Assembly: GCA_947464275.1 (NCBI GenBank)
Contig: CANHVU010000003.1
Span: forward strand, 62,001-126,000
Origin: Bacteroidota bacterium
GTDB lineage: Bacteria > Bacteroidota > Bacteroidia > UKL13-3
Length of the DNA: 64,000 nt
Direction: 5' to 3'
A program made the translations under genes and the position numbers. The notes under the pieces are model-generated. The model saw nothing but the letters and a program-made list of their open reading frames with translations. It searched no databases and had not been told where the DNA came from. The number at the start of each line of letters is the position of its first letter. Position 1 is the first letter of the stretch. Below are positions 17,031-24,413 of the stretch, piece after piece.

Positions 17031-17615
17031 TTATGAAACATAAACGTTTATGAATATTGTTTGGTTATCATCATAGAAAGCAATGTTTAAATAATGATCT
17101 TCTTCGCCTTTAATTTGTCTTATAAAACTTGCCGTAAATTTCTTTTCTGTCTTGTTTCCTAAAGTATAAAAGAATTCCTCAAACCCTATATTTTGTCCAT
17201 TTTCAGTAAACTGATTGTCTGACTTGAGTTGTGTTAAAAGTTTTTGGTAATCTTCTTTTGATAATTTTATTTGTGAGCTTGAACAATAATCTCCCTGAAA
17301 ATCTGGATATGAAGATTTTTTAGAAACAAATTTGGCTGATTTTGGAATCTCTCTTAACGTAACTGTTTTGAATTCTTCTTCATAAAAACTTTCAGATGGA
17401 AAAAAGGCGTCAAAAGTCTGATATGCTGAAAATAAGAAAAGTAGAAATATATAGATTATATTTATTCGTTTGCTTTTCGCTGGAGTTAGTTTTCCACTTT
17501 TTAGAAGTTTACGTTTTATAGGCAAATAAATTAAGTAAATTATTCCACCGCATATTCCGACAAAAATAGAAGTAAAAACGAAAGCAATAAATCCCATTAT
17601 TAAATTAAATTCCAT
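17031..17615 (-). CDS. Orphan membrane-anchored protein
   Basis: This 194-aa protein has a first membrane segment at about residues 5-30 (IMGFIAFVFTSIFVGICGGIIYLIY), a basic loop (KRKLLKSGKLTPAKSKR), a second segment (IINIIYIFLLFLFSAYQTF) and then an extracytoplasmic domain of about 130 residues with no family I recognise. It is flanked by unusually long non-coding stretches on both sides and followed by the palindrome at 16884-17024, so it may be an acquired gene. Confidence 0.6.
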   Translation of the reverse strand: MEFNLIMGFIAFVFTSIFVGICGGIIYLIYLPIKRKLLKSGKLTPAKSKRINIIYIFLLFLFSAYQTFDAFFPSESFYEEEFKTVTLREIPKSAKFVSKKSSYPDFQGDYCSSSQIKLSKEDYQKLLTQLKSDNQFTENGQNIGFEEFFYTLGNKTEKKFTASFIRQIKGEEDHYLNIAFYDDNQTIFINVYVS

Positions 17616-18026
17616 TTTATAAATTAATTTTTAATACTGTTTCTTTTCTGTTAAACTGACGGCTAACTTATATATATGTCCATTAAAATGAGACCATCTC
17701 TATATTTGATTAGATAGGCACAACTAGATAATTTTTTTCCTATTTACAAACATATTTATTATTAGCACTAAAACAAGCCGAATTTAACAGCACATTTATT
17801 TCTAGTTCTTAAAAAATTGGTGATTGGTTATCATTGTTTTTACTTTAAAAAACTCATTGCTCAAAGCAAAATCTTCAATATTTATATTATTATTTTAAAT
17901 GATGATTGGTTTGCTGTAAAAATATTCCTGCATAACTGTTTGGGAAAAGTGATGAGCAAATTAGTTTAATTATCTTTTATTGCATGGCAGTTTAAGTACT
18001 TTTTACTTTAACTATTTTTATATGTT
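17616..18026. other. AT-rich intergenic region
   Basis: This is about 410 bases between divergent genes. I see no ORF, hairpin or repeat of note. A short stretch CCATTAAAATGAGACCATCT at about 17681-17700 looks like the end of some element, but no partner copy is visible in the window. Confidence 0.5.
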
Positions 18027-18034
18027 TATATTTG
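18027..18034 (+). promoter_or_regulatory. Putative -7 box TATATTTG of DUF2721 gene
   Basis: TATATTTG matches the Bacteroidota -7 consensus TAnnTTTG. It ends only 4 bases before the ATG at 18039, so transcription would begin at or next to the start codon, giving a leaderless message. No clear -33 TTG is seen at the usual distance, which lowers confidence. Confidence 0.35.
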
Positions 18035-18038
18035 CCCA

Positions 18039-18443
18039 ATGGAATTAACCTTAACCACACCTGCCATTTTATTTCCTGCCATTAGCTTACTTATGCTTGC
18101 TTATACCAATAGGTTTTTGGCATTGGCTAATTTAATCAGAAACTTACATGCTAAATTTATACAAAATGGCGAAAATGAAAAAGTGGTAATAGCACAACTT
18201 AAAAACTTAAGACTTAGAATAAAGTTAATAAAGTACATGCAGGGCTTAGGCGTCTTAAGCATATTTCTGTGTGTATTATGCATGATATTTTTATACATAA
18301 ACTATGCACTAGTTGCCCAATTAATTTTTGGACTCAGTTTGCTTATATTTTTAGCATCGCTTTCTCTTTCATTAATCGAAATAAATATTTCAACCAATGC
18401 ACTTGAATTTGAATTGAGCGATATGGAAGAAAAATATTTCTAA
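18039..18443 (+). CDS. DUF2721 family membrane protein
   Basis: This 134-aa protein has three hydrophobic segments: residues about 5-28 (TTPAILFPAISLLMLAYTNRFLAL), about 72-94 (MQGLGVLSIFLCVLCMIFLYI) and about 98-118. Conserved polar positions between the first two (RFLALANLIRNLH) and the C-terminal EINISTNALEFELSDME match DUF2721. The function is unknown. It sits in the inner membrane. Its stop codon is adjacent to the convergent hldD end, with one base between them. Confidence 0.8.
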   Translation: MELTLTTPAILFPAISLLMLAYTNRFLALANLIRNLHAKFIQNGENEKVVIAQLKNLRLRIKLIKYMQGLGVLSIFLCVLCMIFLYINYALVAQLIFGLSLLIFLASLSLSLIEINISTNALEFELSDMEEKYF

Positions 18444-18444
18444 T

Positions 18445-19413
18445 TTACTCGTATAAGCCTTGCGCTAAATAGTTAGTTACATAATCCTTTACAGCCTCTT
18501 CAATGGGTGTAAATGGTTTTGTATAGCCAATAGCTTTTAATTTATCCATATTGGCTTCAGTAAAGTATTGGTATTTATCTCTAATATCTTCAGGAATAGG
18601 AATGTATTCAATATTTGGTTCTAATTGTAATGCACTAAAAATAGCTTTCACCAAGTCGTTCCAAGTACGCGCTTTACCCGTTCCTAAATTATATATACCC
18701 GAATTTTTGCGTGTTTCCATTAAAAATAAACAAACATCGCAAAGGTCTTTAACATAAATAAAATCGCGCATTTGTTCCCCATCGTTATAATCTGCCCTGT
18801 GCGACTTAAATAAATTCACCTTACCATTTTCCTTGATTTGGTTAAATGCATGGAAAATAACCGATGCCATTCGGCCTTTATGGTATTCGTTAGGGCCATA
18901 CACGTTAAAAAACTTTAGCCCTGCCCAAAAATAAGGTTGCTTAGTTTGGTTTACAGCCCATTTATCAAAATCATTTTTCGATTTACCATATAAATTCAAT
19001 GGATTTAAAGTGTTTAATTTGGTTACATCGTCATCATAACCATTTTCGCCCTCGCCATATGTAGCAGCACTTGATGCATAAACCATTCCTATTCCTTCGC
19101 TCACGCAAATATCCCATAGCGATTTACTGAAATCGTAATTAAGTTCTTTAAAAATAGCTGCATCGGTTTCGGTGGTATCAGTGCGCGCGCCAATATGAAA
19201 TACAAACTGAACTTGATTGGCATTTTTGGCAAGCCAAGCAAAAAAGTCTTTTCTATTTACTTTTGCCGAATATTTTTTACCTATTAAATTAGCCGCACGG
19301 TTTGGCCAAGTATCAAAGTCGTCAACTAAAATTAAATCATTAAAATTATGTTGGTTTAATTTGGCTACCAAACATGAACCTATAAACCCTTCAGCACCTG
19401 TAATTACTATCAT
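18445..19413 (-). CDS. hldD: ADP-L-glycero-D-manno-heptose 6-epimerase
   Basis: This 322-aa short-chain dehydrogenase/epimerase has the NAD(P)-binding GAEGFIGS at residues 6-13, LVDDF, the catalytic YGKSKNDFD (Tyr-X-X-X-Lys), FFNVYGPNEYHKGRMAS and the C-terminal IPIPEDIRDKYQYFT typical of HldD/RfaD. The enzyme converts ADP-D-glycero- to ADP-L-glycero-manno-heptose for the lipopolysaccharide inner core. Length is close to the family norm of about 310. No other heptose gene is nearby. Confidence 0.92.
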   Translation of the reverse strand: MIVITGAEGFIGSCLVAKLNQHNFNDLILVDDFDTWPNRAANLIGKKYSAKVNRKDFFAWLAKNANQVQFVFHIGARTDTTETDAAIFKELNYDFSKSLWDICVSEGIGMVYASSAATYGEGENGYDDDVTKLNTLNPLNLYGKSKNDFDKWAVNQTKQPYFWAGLKFFNVYGPNEYHKGRMASVIFHAFNQIKENGKVNLFKSHRADYNDGEQMRDFIYVKDLCDVCLFLMETRKNSGIYNLGTGKARTWNDLVKAIFSALQLEPNIEYIPIPEDIRDKYQYFTEANMDKLKAIGYTKPFTPIEEAVKDYVTNYLAQGLYE

Positions 19414-19558
19414 TTATTGTTTTGTAAAAATACTTTTGTTTTAACTAAATAAAAGTATTTGGGAATTAATATTCTAAAAAATTTATGGCAAATAACTTTA
19501 TTGAATTGATAAATTCAAATCAAATGTTTTTATTGTGCCACTGCAAATATATAACTAG

Positions 19559-20593
19559 ATGAGAAACTATACCATAAGTTGGCGTTATACAAGTATAATT
19601 ATTGGACTATTATTGCTTTTTGCTTTGTATAAAATTACTTCCGACTTGTTTTTAAGTAATACCAATCCCGATTTAAACAAAACAGCATATATTTATATTC
19701 AATCAAACCAAAGTTTTGATAGGCTCATTTTAAATTTGCAAAAAGATAATCTGCTTGACAATGTTGAATCGTTTGAAAGAGTAGCTAAATTATTGAATTT
19801 GGATAAAAATATAAAGCCGGGACGTTACAAGATAATACCGCGCTTAAGTAATATTCAATTGATTAGGATTTTAAAATTGGGTAGGCAAGAACCCGTTAAC
19901 TTAATAATTAACTATGCAAGAAGAAAAAGCAACTTAGCAGCTACCATTAGTAAACAAATAGAATTAGATAGCAACAAGCTCATGGCATTAATGAGTGATA
20001 GTATTTTATTGCAAAAAGTAAATATGGATAGCAATAATATTATCAGCTTGTTTATACCCAATACCTATAATATGTATTGGAATATTAATAGTACTCGTTT
20101 TATGGAACGTATGTTTAAAGAGTATAACAGCTTTTGGAATAGCAGCAGAACTACCAAATCCATATTGTTAAAAATGAGTCCGCTACAAGTTGCTACATTG
20201 GCCTCTATAGTAATGAGCGAAACCAATAAAGTAGATGAAATGCCAATAATAGCTAGGGCATATTTGAACAGGCTTAAAATTGGAATGCCTTTACAAGCAG
20301 ACCCAACTATTATTTTTGCCTTGAACGATACAGCCGTAAATCGAGTTTTGAGTATCCATACAGCTATTAATAATCCATATAATACCTATTTAAATAAAGG
20401 TTTACCACCAGGTCCAATATGCATGTCATCGGCTGCTGCCATTGATGCAGTGTTGAATGCGCCAAATCATAATTATATTTATTTTTGTGCAAAAGAAGAC
20501 TTTAGCGGGTATCATAATTTTGCTGAAACATTTAGCCAACATCAAATAAATGCACGCAAATATCAAAACGAATTAAATAGGAGAGGGTATTAG
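19559..20593 (+). CDS. mltG: Endolytic murein transglycosylase MltG
   Basis: This 344-aa protein has one N-terminal membrane anchor (IIIGLLLLFALYKITSDLF), a LysM-like region, and the YceG catalytic part: ASIVMSET with the catalytic Glu, MPIIARAYLNRLKIGMPLQADPT, and NNPYNTYLNKGLPPGPICM, followed by YFCAKEDFSGYHNFAETF. MltG cuts nascent glycan strands in the periplasm and sets peptidoglycan chain length. Length agrees with the family. It is divergent from hldD and ends exactly next to the convergent aldehyde dehydrogenase gene. Confidence 0.93.
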   Translation: MRNYTISWRYTSIIIGLLLLFALYKITSDLFLSNTNPDLNKTAYIYIQSNQSFDRLILNLQKDNLLDNVESFERVAKLLNLDKNIKPGRYKIIPRLSNIQLIRILKLGRQEPVNLIINYARRKSNLAATISKQIELDSNKLMALMSDSILLQKVNMDSNNIISLFIPNTYNMYWNINSTRFMERMFKEYNSFWNSSRTTKSILLKMSPLQVATLASIVMSETNKVDEMPIIARAYLNRLKIGMPLQADPTIIFALNDTAVNRVLSIHTAINNPYNTYLNKGLPPGPICMSSAAAIDAVLNAPNHNYIYFCAKEDFSGYHNFAETFSQHQINARKYQNELNRRGY

Positions 20594-22036
20594 TTATAAT
20601 TTTATACAAACATTCTTCTGTTCTGTAAAAAACCTTAAAGCTTCCCAACCACCTTCGCGGCCAACACCACTTTGTTTCATTCCTCCAAAAGGAGTTCTTA
20701 AATCGCGCAGTAACCAACAGTTAATCCAAATAATTCCACTTTTAACCTGCGCGGCCATGTAATGAGCGGTATTTAAATTTTCTGTCCAAATGGTAGCAGC
20801 TAAGCCATATTGCGTGCTATTAGCCATTTTCAAAACTTCTTCTTTGGTTTCAAATGGAGTTAAGGTAACTACAGGGCCAAAAATTTCTTCTTGGTTAGTT
20901 CTACAGTTATACGCCAAACCTTCTATAATGGTTGGTTCCATAAAATAACCTTCCGCATTTTCACCATCTAGTTGTATTTTATGGCCTCCATATAAAATGG
21001 TTCCACCTTCTTGTTTGGCTAAATCAACATAACTCAACACTTTATCAAAGTGCATTTTACTTGCTATAGCGCCCACTTTAGTATCATCGAGTAGAGGATT
21101 TCCCACTTTCATGGTTTTGGTTTTTTCAATAAATGCTGCTTTGAACTTTTCGTAAATTGGTTTTTCAATAAAAATACGTGAGCCACATAGGCAAATTTCA
21201 CCTTGATTGGTAAAAGATGAACGAACACTTTCACTCACCGCTTTCTCAAAATCACAATCCGCAAAAATGATATTCGGATTTTTTCCTCCTAATTCCAACG
21301 ATAGTTTTTTAAACATGGGTGCAGCAACTCTAGCTATTTCAGCACCAGTTTTGGTTCCACCTGTAAATGAAATAACCGAAATTCCGGGATGCGAAACAAT
21401 AGCAGAACCTACTTTTCCGCCCAAACCATGAACAATGTTTAAAACGCCTTTTGGCATTCCTGCTTGTATGCATAATTCAGAAAATAAGTAAGCTGTCATT
21501 GGCGTAACTTCGCTTGGTTTTGCAACTACACAATTACCTGCAGCTAGGGCAGGGGCTATTTTCCAAGTAAATAAATACAAAGGTAAATTCCAAGGACTGA
21601 TACAACCTACCACTCCAATTGGAGTGCGCAAAGTATAGTTAATGGCGTGGCTTCCCATAGAGTGCGACTCGCTAGCATAATGCTCAATTGCGGTAGCAAA
21701 AAAATGAATATTTTGAACTGCTCTTGGTATTTCGCCAAGCTTGGCTAACCAAACAGGCTTACCTTGATCTATGCTTTCAGCAATGGCTAATTGTTCGATA
21801 TTTTCTTCCATTAGCGCAGCCAATTTCAAAAGAATTTTACTTCTTCCATCGGCACTCATATTGCTCCATTCAGGGAAGGCTGCGTTTGCTGCTTGGTAAG
21901 CTAATTCTACATCAGTTTCATCACTATCAGGGCAAAGTGAATATACTTTTCCTGTGGCAGGATTTATATTGTCTAAATAACTTTTTGCATTAGGTTCTAC
22001 TAACGCTCCATTAATATAATTGGCTATTTTTTGCAT
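20594..22036 (-). CDS. Aldehyde dehydrogenase, 2-aminomuconic/2-hydroxymuconic semialdehyde type
   Basis: This 480-aa NAD(P)-dependent dehydrogenase has CISPWNLPLYLFTWKIAPALAAG, FTGGTKTG, the catalytic Glu of LELGGKNPN, and the catalytic Cys in NQGEICLCGSR. The C-terminal INCWLLRDLRTPFGGMKQSGVGREGG is typical of the ALDH8A1/AMSDH branch, which oxidises 2-aminomuconate 6-semialdehyde in tryptophan (kynurenine) breakdown or the hydroxy analogue in catechol meta-cleavage. The tryptophan dioxygenase-family gene at the left edge favours the kynurenine route, but no other pathway gene is present, so the substrate is inference. Confidence 0.85.
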   Translation of the reverse strand: MQKIANYINGALVEPNAKSYLDNINPATGKVYSLCPDSDETDVELAYQAANAAFPEWSNMSADGRSKILLKLAALMEENIEQLAIAESIDQGKPVWLAKLGEIPRAVQNIHFFATAIEHYASESHSMGSHAINYTLRTPIGVVGCISPWNLPLYLFTWKIAPALAAGNCVVAKPSEVTPMTAYLFSELCIQAGMPKGVLNIVHGLGGKVGSAIVSHPGISVISFTGGTKTGAEIARVAAPMFKKLSLELGGKNPNIIFADCDFEKAVSESVRSSFTNQGEICLCGSRIFIEKPIYEKFKAAFIEKTKTMKVGNPLLDDTKVGAIASKMHFDKVLSYVDLAKQEGGTILYGGHKIQLDGENAEGYFMEPTIIEGLAYNCRTNQEEIFGPVVTLTPFETKEEVLKMANSTQYGLAATIWTENLNTAHYMAAQVKSGIIWINCWLLRDLRTPFGGMKQSGVGREGGWEALRFFTEQKNVCIKL

Positions 22037-22054
22037 AAAATTTTTTTGAATAAA

Positions 22055-23383
22055 TTATCTCAAACACTCTGCTGGATCTTGCATGGCTGCGCGCTTAGCA
22101 GGCAGTATACCAAACACCAATCCAACGCTTATTGAAATGGTAAAACTTAAAAATACACTTATTGGTGAAACAATGGTTTCAATATCGGTAGCTGCTTGAA
22201 TAATTAAACTAATGGCAATGCCTAAGAAAATACCGATAATACCTCCACTTACGCTAATGGTTACACTTTCGGCCATAAATTGCATTACAATATCGCGCTT
22301 ACTTGCTCCAATACTCATGCGTAAACCAATTTCTTTAACACGCTCCAAAACGCTTGCAAGCATAATATTCATAATGCCAATTCCACCCACTAACAGCGAA
22401 ATTGAGGCTATAATTCCTAATACGGTATTGAATAATTTTTTGGTTTTTTGTTCTTGTTTTAAAAGCAACTCTGGTACAATGATTTCAAAATCATTTACTC
22501 CATTGTGCCTGCGTAATAAAATGCGTTGCAATACATCTACAGTTGCTTCAATTTCAGAACTTTTTGCCACCTTAACCACTAATCTGTCTAACTGATGGTA
22601 GTTATTATCTGTTGTATTTTGATTATTTCCTTCTTCTTGGTTTTGCGAAGCTTTTAAGCCCGAAATAGTTACTAAGCCACGGTTTTTATAACGCAATAAA
22701 AATGTTTTTACGGGAGTATAAATTTCTAAGTCTACATTACGGATAGAAAGCTTTTGCATATTGCCTTCATCCACGTTTTTATTGTTTAAAACACCCACAA
22801 TTTTCAACCAATTATTGCCGCATTTTATTTCTTTACCAATTGGATCTTCGGTATTGAAAAATTTGGTGGCTACTTTGGAGCCAATAATACAAACTGGTTG
22901 CGCATTTATCAATTGGAAATCGCTAAAAAAGTTGCCACTCAATAGCGAAAAATCAAGCAAATGAAAATAATCGTTACTTACTCCAACTAGCTTGCCGCCA
23001 AGCTTAATTCCTGATCTAATAAATAAAGTTTGTTGTTCTATTTCGCTGCTAACTACTTCTACATCGGCCAAAACTTGCCTAATGTTTTCAGCATCATGCA
23101 TACTTAAACCTGGGCTAAACTTTTTTTGTTCAATACCACTTTCTTTCAATTGTTTTTCTTCTTCTTTGGTTTTAATAATGGGTTTTATAACAATATTATT
23201 AGAACCAACTTGTTTAATTTGTTCTAAAATTTGTTTTTCGGCACCATTCCCAATGGCAAGCATTGCTATAACTGCAGCCACTCCAAATATAATTCCAAGC
23301 GAAGTTAATAAGGCCCTAAACTTATTGGTTAGCAGGGCTTCCATGCCGTTTTTAAAGTTGAAAATAATACGTTGTAAATGCAT
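22055..23383 (-). CDS. MacB-like ABC transporter permease (FtsX family)
   Basis: This 442-aa protein has the MacB layout: an N-terminal membrane segment (NKFRALLTSLGIIFGVAAVIAMLAIG, about residues 20-45), a large periplasmic domain (about 50-310), and three C-terminal segments (LGIIASISLLVGGIGIMNIMLASV, VTISVSGGIIGIFLGIAISLI, SVFLSFTISISVGLVFGILPAKRAA). The conserved GIMNIMLASVLERVKEIGLRMSIGA is diagnostic. Such permeases work with a LolD-like ATPase and often a membrane fusion protein to export or extract lipoproteins or peptides; neither partner is adjacent here. The DUF4290 gene lies 13 bases upstream on the same strand. Confidence 0.88.
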   Translation of the reverse strand: MHLQRIIFNFKNGMEALLTNKFRALLTSLGIIFGVAAVIAMLAIGNGAEKQILEQIKQVGSNNIVIKPIIKTKEEEKQLKESGIEQKKFSPGLSMHDAENIRQVLADVEVVSSEIEQQTLFIRSGIKLGGKLVGVSNDYFHLLDFSLLSGNFFSDFQLINAQPVCIIGSKVATKFFNTEDPIGKEIKCGNNWLKIVGVLNNKNVDEGNMQKLSIRNVDLEIYTPVKTFLLRYKNRGLVTISGLKASQNQEEGNNQNTTDNNYHQLDRLVVKVAKSSEIEATVDVLQRILLRRHNGVNDFEIIVPELLLKQEQKTKKLFNTVLGIIASISLLVGGIGIMNIMLASVLERVKEIGLRMSIGASKRDIVMQFMAESVTISVSGGIIGIFLGIAISLIIQAATDIETIVSPISVFLSFTISISVGLVFGILPAKRAAMQDPAECLR

Positions 23384-23396
23384 GGAAATTAATTAA

Positions 23397-24161
23397 TTAT
23401 CTATCTTTACTGTTGAATTTTCTATAACCGCTATCGTTACTTCCTAAAGTAGGATTTTTGTTGTTTTGGTTGTTGTTATTTGGTTTGCGGTTATTGTTAT
23501 TATTGTTGTTTCTGTGGTTATTATTATTGTTGTTTCTAAAATTACGATTGTTGTTATTTCTGTGATTGTTGTTTTGGTTATTGTTCATTCTACGCATTTG
23601 TTGCGCTTTAAAATCAATATCCTCCGAATCGTTAATTTGAATTTTACCATCACTTAGTTGTTCTAAGTGAGCCATTATTTGTTCATCGCCAATTACTTCA
23701 TCGTTCCAATTGCGGCAATTGGTTTTCATAAAACTTCCAATGGCATTGATATACGAGGTTTTAAAAGGCCCTTCGGGCAATTCAGTAACCTTGTTAATCA
23801 TGTTTTGAATATTTTTGCCATAAAACCTGTACGAAATTTTGCTTTGCGGATATTTCATTGGTTCTGGCTTCACAAAAACTGTTTCTCTAGTCGGTTTTGG
23901 ATAAGGCGAATCAAGCTCTAATTTAAAATCAGAAATAATGAATAAATGATCGTAAAGTTTGTGCTTGTAGTCAGCAATATCGCGCAAGTGGGGGTTAAGC
24001 TGACCCATTAAGGTTAATATTTCGTCAGCTACTTTTTTGCGTTTTTCAATGTCTTCTATTTGGGTAGCATAATCTACCATTTTTTGAATACTGCGTCCGT
24101 ATTCCGAAAGTATTAATTTATTTCGTTCGGTATTGTATTCTAATGTTGCTTCTTTTATCAT
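23397..24161 (-). CDS. DUF4290 protein with Asn/Arg-rich low-complexity tail
   Basis: Residues 1 to about 185 are the DUF4290 domain (EYNTERNKLILSEYGRSIQKMVDYA, LTLMGQLNPHLRD, HKLYDHLFIISDF), a Bacteroidota-specific family of unknown function. From about 190 the chain becomes asparagine tracts broken by Arg and His (NNNNHRNNNNNN-type), ending GSNDSGYRKFNSKDR. Such N/R-rich tails are disordered and often bind RNA or form condensates; that role is inference. The tail DNA is a run of AAT/AAC codons prone to slippage. The gene is 13 bases upstream of the MacB-like gene. Confidence 0.8.
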   Translation of the reverse strand: MIKEATLEYNTERNKLILSEYGRSIQKMVDYATQIEDIEKRKKVADEILTLMGQLNPHLRDIADYKHKLYDHLFIISDFKLELDSPYPKPTRETVFVKPEPMKYPQSKISYRFYGKNIQNMINKVTELPEGPFKTSYINAIGSFMKTNCRNWNDEVIGDEQIMAHLEQLSDGKIQINDSEDIDFKAQQMRRMNNNQNNNHRNNNNRNFRNNNNNNHRNNNNNNNRKPNNNNQNNKNPTLGSNDSGYRKFNSKDR

Positions 24162-24413
24162 AAAGGCGCAAGATAATTTTTTTGATTTAATATTTAAAAG
24201 AGATTTTTTGGGTGGAAAATGGTGTTTTATTAGCCTTAGACAATCAATTTCATCTTTCGAGCGTGTGTCTAATTGGCGTCCTGCCTTTATCTTAATAAAT
24301 CAGCCGGAGGCTTTTCAATATATTCATCCGCAAGATTCAAGCGAATGCTGTGCTTAAGCCAGTTATTACAAATATCTTCGCTTTATACAAATGCTTCTGT
24401 TTTTGAATAAAAA
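24162..24413. other. Intergenic region with G+C-richer core
   Basis: These 252 bases lie between two minus-strand genes. The part at 24250-24360 is richer in G+C than its surroundings and is open in one plus frame (NWRPAFILINQPEAFQYIHP), but no family is recognised and there is no plausible start, so it is left uncalled. Confidence 0.4.

Noticed and set aside
13822-17615. Whole run of small minus-strand genes as an integron cassette array
   Set aside because: I looked for palindromes between the other genes (for example 14248-14412 and 14920-14950) and found none of the kind seen at 16884-17024; one gap is only 31 bases.
17650-17705. Possible insertion-sequence end (CCATTAAAATGAGACCATCT)
   Set aside because: No partner inverted repeat, target duplication or transposase fragment seen in the window.
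22992-23396. 134-codon plus-strand ORF opposite the MacB-like gene
   Set aside because: Shadow of a well-supported gene on the other strand.
24250-24360. G+C-richer open stretch (NWRPAFILINQPEAF) as a gene fragment
   Set aside because: No family recognised and no start; too short to call a pseudogene without a homologue.
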